Assembly (NCBI GenBank): GCA_038237625.1
Contig: JBBRYM010000009.1
Location: forward strand, 62,001-126,000
DNA length: 64,000 nucleotides
DNA from: JAWVFM01 sp038237625
GTDB lineage: Bacteria; Actinomycetota; Thermoleophilia; Solirubrobacterales; 70-9
Direction: 5' to 3'
Part shown: positions 56,270 to 64,000 of the stretch, in pieces
How positions within the stretch are numbered: position 1 is the first letter of the stretch
Layout: each line of letters begins with the position of its first letter
Translations under genes and position numbers: made by a program
Notes under the pieces: generated by a model
The model's input: the letters and a program-made list of their open reading frames with translations, nothing else
What the model was told of the DNA's origin: nothing
The model's database searches: none

Positions 56270-57195
56270 CGGATCGCCGCCGTCGGCTGCTGCCGCCGAC
56301 TGAAAACCGGCTTCACGGTTGCCTCCACCTGATCGCGCAGGTGCTCGAAGGCGGGAGGCAAGGAGAGCTTCTCGCCGAGGGACTCGAGGGGCTCGTCGAC
56401 AGTGAAGCCGGGGCCAAGCGTCGCGATCTCGAACAGCACTCCGTTCGGCTCGCGGAAGTAGATCGACTTGAAGTAAAAGCGGTCGATCACCGGCGTGGGC
56501 TGGCTGCCGGCGGCGATTACGCGCTCGCGCCAGTCCTCGTGCTCGTCGATCTCCGACGCCCAGGCCACGTGGTGAACCGACCCGGCTCCCTGGAGGCCGT
56601 GGCCCTCCGGCGCAGCCTCGCTCAGGAACAGGCCGCCGCGCACCGACCCGCGCGACTCCCAACCGCCGTCCACCCGCTCGAATTCCAGGCCCTCCTCGAA
56701 GAGGCGGGCCGATGCCTCGGGATCGGAGTGATACGCGCGCACGGCGTGAAAGCCCTGAAGCGCCCTCTCGGCGGGAACGTCGGGGTGATCGGCGATCAGC
56801 GGAGGGTCGGGGACATCCGCGACCAGCAACTCGTGACCGAGTCCCTCGGGATCGGTGAAGCGCAGCACGTCCCCCTCGCGCGTGGCGGGAGTGCCGGCCT
56901 CGGCCAGCCGCGATTCCCAAAACCCGAACGCATCGGTGGACGCGACTCGCCAGACCACCGTGTGCACCATTCCCGAGCCCGCCCGCCCGAGCGGCGCCCC
57001 CGGGTATTCGAAGAACGTCAGGTCCGAGCCCGGATCGCCGTTCTCGTCGGCGAAGAAGAGGTGGTAGACGGTCGGGTTGTCCTGGTTGACGGTCTTCTTG
57101 ACGAGGCGCAAGCCCAGGACGCCGGCGTAGTAGTCGATGTTCTTCTGGGCGTCGGCGGTAATCGCCGTGACGTGGTGGATGCCTTCCAGCCTCAT
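56260..57195 (-). CDS. VOC-superfamily ring-cleaving dioxygenase (MhqO/PcpA-like)
   Basis: A 311-residue protein with two vicinal-oxygen-chelate repeats. The first starts GIHHVTAITADAQKNIDYYAGVLGL with a metal His, and the second includes SVHHVAWASE and ends in GVLFEIATLGPGF, giving a likely His/Glu iron site. It fits the MhqA/MhqO hydroquinone-type dioxygenases. TAGGAT lies 6 nt before the ATG, without a Shine-Dalgarno. It is paired with the HxlR regulator and diverges from the YyaL gene. Confidence 0.88.
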   Translation of the reverse strand: MRLEGIHHVTAITADAQKNIDYYAGVLGLRLVKKTVNQDNPTVYHLFFADENGDPGSDLTFFEYPGAPLGRAGSGMVHTVVWRVASTDAFGFWESRLAEAGTPATREGDVLRFTDPEGLGHELLVADVPDPPLIADHPDVPAERALQGFHAVRAYHSDPEASARLFEEGLEFERVDGGWESRGSVRGGLFLSEAAPEGHGLQGAGSVHHVAWASEIDEHEDWRERVIAAGSQPTPVIDRFYFKSIYFREPNGVLFEIATLGPGFTVDEPLESLGEKLSLPPAFEHLRDQVEATVKPVFSRRQQPTAAIRQA

Positions 57196-57256
57196 GGCCT
57201 CATCCTACGCAGCGGCGCGAGCCAGCCCGGCTGAGGCGCCTCGCTAGCCTGGTTCG

Positions 57257-59263
57257 ATGTCCAACCGCCTGGCCGCTGAGACCAGTCCCTACCTCCTCCA
57301 GCACGCCGGCAACCCAGTCGACTGGTACCCGTGGGGCGACGAAGCGCTCGAACGAGCCCGCGCCGAGGACAAACCGATCCTCCTCTCGATCGGCTACTCG
57401 TCGTGCCACTGGTGCCACGTGATGGAGCGTGAGTCGTTCGAGAACGCCGAGACGGCGGGGTACATGAACGAGCACTTCGTGCCCGTGAAGGTCGATCGTG
57501 AGGAGCGACCGGACGTCGACGCGATCTACATGGAGTTCGTGCAGCGCTCCACCGGTAGCGGTGGCTGGCCGCTCACGGCGTTCCTGGACGCAGACGGGGT
57601 TCCCTTCTTTGGGGGCACCTACTTCCCGCCCGAGGACCGCCCGGAGCTGCCGGGCTTTCCGACCGTCATGGAGGCGGTGGCGACCTCCTGGCAGACGCAG
57701 CGCGAGCAGATCAGCGAGATGGCGGAGCGGATTCGCGATGACCTCGGGGCGATCTCCCGCATCGAGCCCTCCAGCGATCCCATCGGTCCCGACCTGGTCG
57801 AAAGGGCGGTGCGCACCCTGCGCATGTCGGCGGACATGCGTCTCGGCGGGTTCGGCGGGCCGCCCAAGTTTCCGCCTTCCTCGACGCTCGAGCTTCTCCT
57901 CGCCCGCGGCGTCTCAGACGTCGTCGAGGTGACCCTCGACGCCATGGCGCACGGGGGCATCTACGACCAGCTGGGCGGCGGCTTCGCCCGTTACTCCGTG
58001 GACGAGCGCTGGCTCGTCCCCCACTTCGAGAAAATGCTCTACGACAACGCCCTGCTGGCCCGGGCCTACCTCCATGGCTGGCAAGCCCTGGGCCACGAGC
58101 GCTACCGCCGGGTCGCCTGCGAGACTCTCGACTGGGCGCTGCGGGAGATGCGCGGCCCCGAGGGCGGGTTCTTCTCAGCCCTCGACGCGGACTCCGAGGG
58201 TGAGGAGGGTCGCTTTTACGTCTGGGATGAGGACGAGATCCGCGAGGCTCTCGCCGTCGCCCGGTTCGAAACCGCGGAGATCGAGCCGATCCTCGCCCGT
58301 TGGGGCGTCAGCGCAGCCGGCAACTTCGAAGGGCGGAACATCATCCATCTGCCGCTTGGAGCCCGCGCGTCAGACCCACCCCGATACGACGAGGCCCGCA
58401 AGGCGCTCTACGACGCTCGCGCAAAGCGCACCTGGCCCGGGCTGGACGACAAACGCCTGTGCTCCTGGAACGCGCTGATGATCGCCGCCCTCGCCGACGC
58501 GGGCGCCGTGCTCGGCCGAGCGGACTACCTCGATGCGGCCCGCGGCACGGCCGAATTCGTGCTCTCCGAGCTCCGCGATTCCGACGGGCGCCTGCTGCGC
58601 ACATGGAAGGAGGGTGAGGGCCGGCTGGGCGCTTACCTCGAAGATCATGCCTACCTCGCCGACGCCCTCACGGTCCTCTACGAGGCGACGTTCGAGGTGC
58701 GCTGGTTCGACTCGGCCCGCGAGCTGGCCGCGGCGATGATCGAGCGCTTCGGCGACCCCGAGCGCGGCGGGTTCTTCACAACGGCAAACGACCATCCCGA
58801 GCTCGTCGCGCGCCGCAAGGACATCGACGACCACCCGATTCCCTCGGGCAACTCGGCCGCCGCCTACGCCCTCCTGCGCCTCGGCGCTCTCACCGGGGAT
58901 GCCGAACTCGAGCGCCAGGCGGTCTCGGTTCTGAGGCTCCTGCGCAGCGTCGCCGCCGGCCAACCCCAGGCGGTGCCGCACCTCCTGCGCGCGGTCGATC
59001 TCCACGCCTCGCCGACTCGCGAGGTCGCCCTCGTCGGGCCTGAGGGAGCCGACCTCGGATCCCTCGCTTCGGTGGTCCGTTCGAAGCTCCGCCCGCACCT
59101 CGTGCTCGCCGGCGGCACCGAAGGCTCCGCGCGCCCCGAGCTCCTGCAGGAGCGCACCGCGCTCGACGGCGCTCCGGCCGCGTACGTCTGCGAGAGCTTC
59201 GCGTGCCAGCGACCGGTGTCCGACCCCAATGATCTCGCCGCGCTCCTGGGCGACGGAAGTTAG
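57257..59263 (+). CDS. YyaL/SPATA20-type thioredoxin-domain protein
   Basis: A 668-residue protein of the DUF255/SPATA20 family. The N-terminal thioredoxin-like domain (residues 1-170) starts NRLAAETSPYLLQHAGNPVDW and contains the C-H-W-C site in GYSSCHWCHVM. The rest is an alpha/alpha barrel like N-acylglucosamine 2-epimerases (e.g. GGIYDQLGGGFARYSVDERW, FFSALDADSEGEEG). The reaction is not established. TAGCCT lies 6 nt before the ATG. Confidence 0.93.
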   Translation: MSNRLAAETSPYLLQHAGNPVDWYPWGDEALERARAEDKPILLSIGYSSCHWCHVMERESFENAETAGYMNEHFVPVKVDREERPDVDAIYMEFVQRSTGSGGWPLTAFLDADGVPFFGGTYFPPEDRPELPGFPTVMEAVATSWQTQREQISEMAERIRDDLGAISRIEPSSDPIGPDLVERAVRTLRMSADMRLGGFGGPPKFPPSSTLELLLARGVSDVVEVTLDAMAHGGIYDQLGGGFARYSVDERWLVPHFEKMLYDNALLARAYLHGWQALGHERYRRVACETLDWALREMRGPEGGFFSALDADSEGEEGRFYVWDEDEIREALAVARFETAEIEPILARWGVSAAGNFEGRNIIHLPLGARASDPPRYDEARKALYDARAKRTWPGLDDKRLCSWNALMIAALADAGAVLGRADYLDAARGTAEFVLSELRDSDGRLLRTWKEGEGRLGAYLEDHAYLADALTVLYEATFEVRWFDSARELAAAMIERFGDPERGGFFTTANDHPELVARRKDIDDHPIPSGNSAAAYALLRLGALTGDAELERQAVSVLRLLRSVAAGQPQAVPHLLRAVDLHASPTREVALVGPEGADLGSLASVVRSKLRPHLVLAGGTEGSARPELLQERTALDGAPAAYVCESFACQRPVSDPNDLAALLGDGS

Positions 59264-59274
59264 AGTCTCGCCCG

Positions 59275-59775
59275 ATGGCGAAGTCCGCCAAGCAGATCGC
59301 GACCGACTACTTCGCTGCCATCGGCACGCGCGACGTCCACGCGATGATGACCTTCTGGAAGCCGGGCGGCTACGGCTACATCCACGGCGTTGCCGACCTG
59401 CGGGCGCCCGACGGCTATCACGAGTGGTTCGGCGGCCTCTTTCGCGCTTTTCCCGACTTCAAGTTCGAAGTCATCGACATGGTCGCCTACGCAGACAAGG
59501 CGGCGGTTCGTTGGCGCGCGCGGGGGACGTTCAGCGGCGAGGGCACGTTTGAGGGACTCACCCCCAACGGCGCCACGATCACCCTGGAGGGCCTCGATCT
59601 GCTGACCATCCGCGACGGGCTGATCGAGGAGAACCGCGCCTACATGAACGCCATGGAGATGGCGCGCCAGCTCGGCGCCCTGCCGCCTGCCGGCTCGCTT
59701 CCCGAGAAGGCGATGTTCGGCGCGCTCAACGCGAGGACCGCCGCCGTCGCGGCGATTCGCAAGCGCCGCGGCTGA
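59275..59775 (+). CDS. SnoaL-like ester cyclase/NTF2-fold protein
   Basis: A 166-residue NTF2-fold protein. Family-like features include a helical start KQIATDYFAAIGTRDVHAMM, then YHEWFGGLFRAFPDFKFEV and FEGLTPNGATITLEGLDL. SnoaL-like proteins include ester cyclases, limonene-epoxide hydrolases and unknowns. TAGAGT, overlapping the upstream stop codon, lies 8 nt before the ATG. It ends 3 bases before the convergent PPK2 gene. Confidence 0.8.
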   Translation: MAKSAKQIATDYFAAIGTRDVHAMMTFWKPGGYGYIHGVADLRAPDGYHEWFGGLFRAFPDFKFEVIDMVAYADKAAVRWRARGTFSGEGTFEGLTPNGATITLEGLDLLTIRDGLIEENRAYMNAMEMARQLGALPPAGSLPEKAMFGALNARTAAVAAIRKRRG

Positions 59776-59778
59776 AGC

Positions 59779-60624
59779 TCAGTAGATCTCGGGAACGAAG
59801 GTCTGTTCGCTCAGGGGCGGTCGAACGTAACCCTTTTCCGGGCCTCGCGGCGGGAGCTTGATCGGCTCCGGGGTCAGGTCCTCGTAGGGAATCAGCGAGA
59901 GCAGATGCGTAATGCAGTTGAGGCGGGCGCGGCGCTTGGAGTCGGCGTTGACCACGAACCACGGCGCCTGCTTGATGTCGGTGTGGGCGAACATCTCGTC
60001 CTTGGCCCGCGAGTAGTCGGCCCACTTCTCGCGGGCCTTGAGGTCCATCGGGCTGAGCTTCCAGCGCTTCATCGGGTCCTTGACCCTCGCCTTGAAGCGC
60101 TTCTCCTGCTCCTCGTCGGAGACGGAGAACCAGTACTTGATGAGCCGGATCCCTGAGCGCACAAGCATCCGCTCGAAGTCGGGGCAGGAGCGCATGAACT
60201 CCTGGTACTCCTCCTCGGTGCAGAAGCCCATGACCCGCTCGACGCCGGCGCGGTTGTACCAGGAGCGGTCGAAGAGAACGACCTCGCCGGCGCCCGGAAG
60301 CTCGTTCACGTAGCGCTGGAAGTACCACTGGGTCTTCTCGCGCTCGGTCGGCGTCCCCAAGGCCACCACCCGCACGATCCGCGGATTGGTCCGCTCGGCG
60401 ATCCGCTTGATCACCCCGCCCTTGCCTGCGGCGTCGCGCCCCTCGAAGATCACGACGACCTTCTCCCCGCTCGCCTTCACCCACTCCTGCATTAGCACGA
60501 GCTCTCGCTGAAGCCGCTCGAGCTCGTGCTCGAAGGTCTTCTTGTCGAGCTTGGGCTTGGCCTCCTCGTCGGCGCCGGTTCCGTTGGCGCTCGGCGCCTG
60601 CTGCTTTTGCTTGGTATTCGCCAT
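59779..60624 (-). CDS. ppk2: Polyphosphate kinase 2 (PPK2 class I-like)
   Basis: A 281-residue PPK2-type kinase that moves phosphate between polyphosphate and nucleotides. Walker A is FEGRDAAGKGG, Walker B is FDRSWYNRAGVE, and the lid region is KARVKDPMKRWKLSPMDL. The length and single domain fit class I, which makes ATP from ADP. The first 40 residues are Lys/Gln-rich and variable. The ATG at 60624 is used because the longer frame has no family support. Confidence 0.94.
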   Translation of the reverse strand: MANTKQKQQAPSANGTGADEEAKPKLDKKTFEHELERLQRELVLMQEWVKASGEKVVVIFEGRDAAGKGGVIKRIAERTNPRIVRVVALGTPTEREKTQWYFQRYVNELPGAGEVVLFDRSWYNRAGVERVMGFCTEEEYQEFMRSCPDFERMLVRSGIRLIKYWFSVSDEEQEKRFKARVKDPMKRWKLSPMDLKAREKWADYSRAKDEMFAHTDIKQAPWFVVNADSKRRARLNCITHLLSLIPYEDLTPEPIKLPPRGPEKGYVRPPLSEQTFVPEIY

Positions 60625-60742
60625 GGCTCGTCCGATCGCCTCTGACCTTACCCCGGATGCGGAGGGCACATGACAGATCGCGCCCGGGGCGCGGGGCCGG
60701 GGCGCGGGCTTGGAGCGTGAGTCAGCGAACTGGAGGACTCAA

Positions 60743-60958
60743 ATGGCAGAGACGTTCAAGCGCGGCGACCGGGTGGAGTGGAACTTTCGCGGCCGGCTCG
60801 TCAAAGGCAAGGTGCGAGGGCGCCTGGCGGCGCGCACGGAGATCGACGGCCGCGTCGTTGCGGCGTCCAAGGACGACCCGCGGTACGTCGTGCGAAGCGA
60901 GAAGTCCGGCAAGGAAACCGTGCGACGGGGCGAGTCACTGCGCCGGCTCGACGGCTGA
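60743..60958 (+). CDS. DUF2945 / HVA1 TUDOR-like small protein
   Basis: A 71-residue protein with the short SH3/Tudor-like pattern of DUF2945: FKRGDRVEWNFRGRLVKGKV, then ASKDDPRYVVRSEKSGKETV and LRRL. GGAGG lies 8 bases before the ATG. The fold is small and basic and its role is unknown, although it is often found near stress genes. Confidence 0.82.
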   Translation: MAETFKRGDRVEWNFRGRLVKGKVRGRLAARTEIDGRVVAASKDDPRYVVRSEKSGKETVRRGESLRRLDG

Positions 60959-60999
60959 GAGGTCAGCCGACAGCGCCGCGCGGGCCAAATGGACGCTCC

Positions 61000-61653
61000 T
61001 CAGGCGCGCTCGACCCGGCCGCCAACCTCACCAAGACCGCCGGCGAGAGGCCGAACGTAGAGAACGGACCCCGCTCCCTGGCGGATTTCGACCTCTCTGC
61101 CGAGCGAACAGCCCAGCGTCAGTGCCGCCGAGCCGGTCGCCTCGTCCTCGTGGATTCCCTCCATCGGGACGAAGGACCGGGCGCGCACCAGTCCTGTGAC
61201 CTCGTCCAGCCACGCCCAGCAGTAGGCGGCGTCGAGGTTGTCCGGCGACCCGTCTAGGGAGTCCACGTCATCCGGCGTCTCGTAGCGGCGGTACTCAAAG
61301 TCCACTGTCCATCCCGGGTCCGCCGTGATGAAGACGCGCTCGTTCCTGCGCTCGACGCCCACCTCACCGGCGCTGGGACGGAGCGTGTCGACCTCCATCC
61401 CCTCCTGCTCGAGCAGCCAGGCCGTGCCGACCAGCGGATGCCCGGCGAACGGGATCAGCTTCGCCGGCGTGTAGATCTCGAGCTCGCCGCGCTCGGCGTC
61501 GTCGACGAACACCGTCTCCGAGTAGTTCAGCTCAGTTGCGATCGCCTGGCGCTCCGAGCGCGGGACCGCGCCGCCGCCGAGAAAGACGCCAAGTGGATTG
61601 CCGCCACGCCCGTCGGGGCCGACGAATACCTTCAGCACCGAAAGCCCGTCCAC
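61000..61653 (-). CDS. PhzF-family epimerase/isomerase-like protein
   Basis: A 217-residue PhzF-like protein, shorter than the usual 260-300. The N-terminal catalytic Glu region is ELNYSETVFV, and GHPLVGTAWLL and GIHEDEATGSAALTLG are conserved blocks of the two halves. Start at the GTG at 61653 is supported by TAGGTT 7 nt upstream; the longer frame to 61725 overlaps the divergent gene. The substrate is unknown. Confidence 0.87.
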   Translation of the reverse strand: MDGLSVLKVFVGPDGRGGNPLGVFLGGGAVPRSERQAIATELNYSETVFVDDAERGELEIYTPAKLIPFAGHPLVGTAWLLEQEGMEVDTLRPSAGEVGVERRNERVFITADPGWTVDFEYRRYETPDDVDSLDGSPDNLDAAYCWAWLDEVTGLVRARSFVPMEGIHEDEATGSAALTLGCSLGREVEIRQGAGSVLYVRPLAGGLGEVGGRVERA

Positions 61654-61710
61654 GCGGCTGAACCTAGCGCCCGATAGGGTGCGACGTCTCGTTGACTGCA
61701 CGGAGGGAAG

Positions 61711-62625
61711 ATGCTTCATAGCCATATTCGCTCACGCCCCAGGTCCGCGCTGGTCCTCGGGTTGGTGGCAATCGGTGTCGCACTGGGGCTCCCTACGTCC
61801 TCCACACAGGCGACCGTACCCGGGGACAATGGCCGCATCGCCTTCAGCAGCGATCGCGCGGGGAACATCGAGATCTACAGCATGCGACCCAACGGCAGTC
61901 ATGTCCGCCGGCTGACCAGCAACCCACGCTTCGACGGGCTCCCCTCGTACTCCCCAAACGGCAGGTGGATCGTCTTCGAGCGCAGTCTCGGGCCGAACAA
62001 CGAGATCTTCAAGATGCGATCCGACGGCTCGCACATCCGCCGCCTCACCCACGAGAAGGCGTCGGACGCCGTGCCGCAGTTTGCCCCCGGCGGGCACAAA
62101 ATCATCTTCGAGAGCAACAGAGGCGGCGACTACGAGCTCGTCACGATGCGCGCCAACGGCTGGCATAAGAGGTGGCTGACCCGGAATAAGACCGACGATG
62201 TCAGCCCGACGTATTCACCCAAGGGCGTCACGATCGCCTTCGCTCGCACCACCAGCGACCATACGGCGAAGATCCTCACGATGCGGGCCAACGGGTCACA
62301 CGTCAAGCAGCTCACCGGCGGCGGCGACTTCAACGGCAGCCCCAGCTTCTCGCCGAACGGTGGGTCGATTGCGTTCCAGAGCGATCGCAGGGGAGCGCCC
62401 AACGTCTTCAACATGCGCGCCAACGGCACCCACGTTCGCCGGCTCACCCACAGCGACGACTTCGAGCCGGACCCCCACTTCTCCCCGAACGGCCACAAGA
62501 TCGCGTTCGTCTCCGGCCGCGACGGGGACTTCGAGATCTTCACGATCCACCCCGACGGCTCACATCCTCGCCAGCTGACCAAGAACCAAGGCTTCGACGC
62601 CTTCCCCTCCTGGCAGACGCGCTGA
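61711..62625 (+). CDS. Secreted TolB-like beta-propeller protein (PD40 repeats)
   Basis: A 304-residue exported protein. The signal peptide covers about residues 1-32 (SALVLGLVAIGVALGLPTSS). The mature part is six PD40/WD40-like blades of about 40-43 residues, each with a pattern such as SPNGRWIVFE, I-x-x-M-R-x-D/N-G-S-H and RRLT. A TolB-like propeller could bind a partner protein outside the membrane. GGAGGGAAG directly precedes the ATG. Confidence 0.88.
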   Translation: MLHSHIRSRPRSALVLGLVAIGVALGLPTSSTQATVPGDNGRIAFSSDRAGNIEIYSMRPNGSHVRRLTSNPRFDGLPSYSPNGRWIVFERSLGPNNEIFKMRSDGSHIRRLTHEKASDAVPQFAPGGHKIIFESNRGGDYELVTMRANGWHKRWLTRNKTDDVSPTYSPKGVTIAFARTTSDHTAKILTMRANGSHVKQLTGGGDFNGSPSFSPNGGSIAFQSDRRGAPNVFNMRANGTHVRRLTHSDDFEPDPHFSPNGHKIAFVSGRDGDFEIFTIHPDGSHPRQLTKNQGFDAFPSWQTR

Positions 62626-62639
62626 GCAAGAGCCCTCGC

Positions 62640-63995
62640 TCAGAGCACGGATAGAAACCGGTCGATCTCCCAGGGAGTGACCTGGACGCGGTACTCGTCC
62701 CACTCCTGGCGCTTGATCTCGATGAAGCGCTTGAAGGTGTGCTCGCCGAGGGTCCGCAGCACGAGCTCGGAGTTGGCGGCGATCTCGATTGCCTCTCCCA
62801 AAGTCTCGGGCAGCTGCTCGATACCGCGCTGGGTCCGCTCCTCCGGGCTCAGGTGGTAGAGGTTCTGCTCCATCGGCTCGGGCAGCTCGTAGCCTTGTTC
62901 GATCCCCTCGAGCCCGGCCTGGAGCATCCCGGCGAAGCACAGGTAGGGGTTGCAAGCGGGGTCGGGGCAGCGCAGCTCGGCGCGCGTGGCGCTCTCCTTG
63001 CCCGGGTGGTAGAGCGGCACGCGGATGAGCGCCGAGCGGTTGCGGCGTGACCAGGCCTGGTAGACGGGCGCCTCGAAACCCGGGACTAGCCGTTTGTAGC
63101 TGTTGACCCACTGGGCGAACAGGGGAGCGATCTCGCGGGCGTGGCGCAGCTGGCCGGCGATGAATGCCTTGGCCGTCGGCGAGAGGAAGAAGGCGTCGTC
63201 GGCATCGAAGAAGGCGTTGCCGCCGTCCTTCGAAAGCGACTGGTGGACGTGCATCCCCGACCCGTTCTCGCCGAACAGCGGCTTTGGCATGAACGTGGCG
63301 TGCCAGCCGTAGCGCATCGCGTACTCCTTGACGACGATCCGGTACGTCATGCAGTCGTCGGACATCGGCAGTGCGTCCTTGTAGCGCATGTCCACCTCGT
63401 GCTGGGAGGGCCCGACCTCGTGGTGGGCGTACTCGACGTGGATGCCCAGCTGCTCCAGGGCAAGGATCGTCTCGCGACGGACGTTGGAGCCGGCGTCGAG
63501 AGTGGTGAGGTCGAAATAGCCGCCCTCGTCGAGCGTCTCCGGGATCCCTCCCTCCGGCCGGGCATCGCGAAAGTAGAAGTACTCGAGCTCGGGCCCGATG
63601 TTGTAGGCGTCGAACCCCATCTCCTCGGCCCGCTTCAGGGCCCGGCGCAGGATCCATCGCGGGTCTCCCTCGTACGGATCGCCACCGGGCACGCGCACGT
63701 CGCAGAACATCCTGGCCGTCGCGTTCTCCTCGGCGCTCCAGGGCAGAACTGCGAAGGTCGACGGGTCGGGCATGGCGATCATGTCCGACTCCTCGATCGG
63801 GTTGAACCCAGTGATCGAGGAGCCGTCGAAGCCCATCCCGCCCTCGAAGGCGTCCTCCAGCTCGGCGGCGTTGATCGAAAAGCTCTTGAGCTGGCCGAGG
63901 ACGTCGGTGAACCACAGGCGGACGAAGCGCACGTCGCGGTCGGCGACGAGCTTCACCACGTCCTGGGCGGTCGTGGGCTCGGAGGAGTCGGCCAT
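62640..63995 (-). CDS. glnA: Glutamine synthetase type I
   Basis: A 451-residue glutamine synthetase that makes glutamine from glutamate, ammonia and ATP. Conserved blocks are GMGFDGSSITGF, NIGPELEYFYF, HHEVGPSQHEVDMR, MPKPLFGENGSGMHVHQSL and the ATP-site RNRSALIRVP. A Tyr lies in EQNLYHLSPEER, the place of the adenylylation site of I-beta enzymes, though the surrounding residues differ, so control by adenylylation is uncertain. The end (EWDEYRVQVTPWEIDRFL) is typical of type I-alpha. Confidence 0.96.
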   Translation of the reverse strand: MADSSEPTTAQDVVKLVADRDVRFVRLWFTDVLGQLKSFSINAAELEDAFEGGMGFDGSSITGFNPIEESDMIAMPDPSTFAVLPWSAEENATARMFCDVRVPGGDPYEGDPRWILRRALKRAEEMGFDAYNIGPELEYFYFRDARPEGGIPETLDEGGYFDLTTLDAGSNVRRETILALEQLGIHVEYAHHEVGPSQHEVDMRYKDALPMSDDCMTYRIVVKEYAMRYGWHATFMPKPLFGENGSGMHVHQSLSKDGGNAFFDADDAFFLSPTAKAFIAGQLRHAREIAPLFAQWVNSYKRLVPGFEAPVYQAWSRRNRSALIRVPLYHPGKESATRAELRCPDPACNPYLCFAGMLQAGLEGIEQGYELPEPMEQNLYHLSPEERTQRGIEQLPETLGEAIEIAANSELVLRTLGEHTFKRFIEIKRQEWDEYRVQVTPWEIDRFLSVL

Positions 63996-64000
63996 GCGAG

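Noticed and set aside
59518..59531. GGGACGTTC in a coding region, considered as a fifth repeat copy
   Set aside because: Only the 9-base core matches, with no partner arm, and it lies inside a coding region; the same holds for 25845.
62560..63915. 451-codon minus-strand frame overlapping glnA
   Set aside because: Out-of-frame reading of the glutamine synthetase gene.
1..64000. tRNA, rRNA, CRISPR arrays, transposons or prophage
   Set aside because: No cloverleaf-like sequence, spaced repeats, transposase, integrase or phage gene was seen in the sequence.

Overview
The window is high-GC, densely packed DNA from a free-living heterotroph. The gene content points to Actinomycetota, plausibly a deep lineage such as Thermoleophilia/Solirubrobacterales: an F420-type LLM oxidoreductase, many FadD/FadE/MaoC/SDR lipid enzymes, a P450, GTP-PEPCK and an Rv2578c-type radical SAM protein. 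That placement is inference; no rRNA or marker phylogeny is available here. I found 62 protein-coding genes and no tRNA, rRNA, CRISPR array, insertion sequence or prophage. Genes overlap at ATGA/GTGA junctions, and at least a dozen have a TANNNT-like hexamer 6-8 nt before the start codon with no Shine-Dalgarno sequence, the pattern of leaderless transcripts.

Region 1 (1-5.1 kb) holds a truncated YihY/BrkB membrane protein, a heme-oxygenase-like iron enzyme, a YbdK-type glutamate-cysteine ligase, a CDGSH protein and a long-chain acyl-CoA synthetase. Region 2 (5.1-25.4 kb) is a lipid or sterol catabolism block: BBE-type FAD oxidase, TetR regulator, SDRs, esterases, DJ-1/AraC genes, then acyl-CoA dehydrogenase, SCPx-like thiolase, HSDL2-like SDR, FadD, two-domain MaoC, P450, class III nucleotide cyclase, enoyl-CoA hydratase and a 982-residue fusion of an alpha/beta hydrolase with a degenerate adenylate-forming domain. 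A shared operator-like sequence lies upstream of the TetR gene, the thiolase operon and the FadD/MaoC divergent pair, which suggests one local regulon.

Region 3 (25.5-40 kb) is mixed: a polar amino-acid ABC importer, a fatty-acid desaturase, a Baeyer-Villiger-like monooxygenase, an enoyl-CoA hydratase, a GT-C glycosyltransferase, an overlapping SRPBCC / alpha-hydroxyacid oxidase / methyltransferase operon, an LLM oxidoreductase, a secreted glycosidase-like protein, a MaoC hydratase and a secreted SGNH esterase.

Region 4 (40-49 kb) is central carbon metabolism. It has an acyl-CoA dehydrogenase, a very recognisable malyl-CoA/beta-methylmalyl-CoA lyase, a secreted cupredoxin, GTP-PEPCK, and an overlapping operon of succinate/malate-CoA-ligase-like beta and alpha subunits plus a small ferredoxin. 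Together these could interconvert malate, malyl-CoA, glyoxylate, acetyl-CoA and PEP.

Region 5 (49-64 kb) carries a GAP/LysE-type membrane protein, an HD-domain protein, an ACSM-like acyl-CoA synthetase, an MFS transporter, a radical SAM protein ending in a clamp-binding-like motif, two HtrA-like proteins, an HxlR regulator with a VOC dioxygenase, a YyaL/SPATA20 protein, PPK2, PhzF, a TolB-like propeller and glutamine synthetase. A palindromic repeat (GAACGTCCC...GGGACGTTC) occurs four times, always in sense orientation at the 3' end of a gene.
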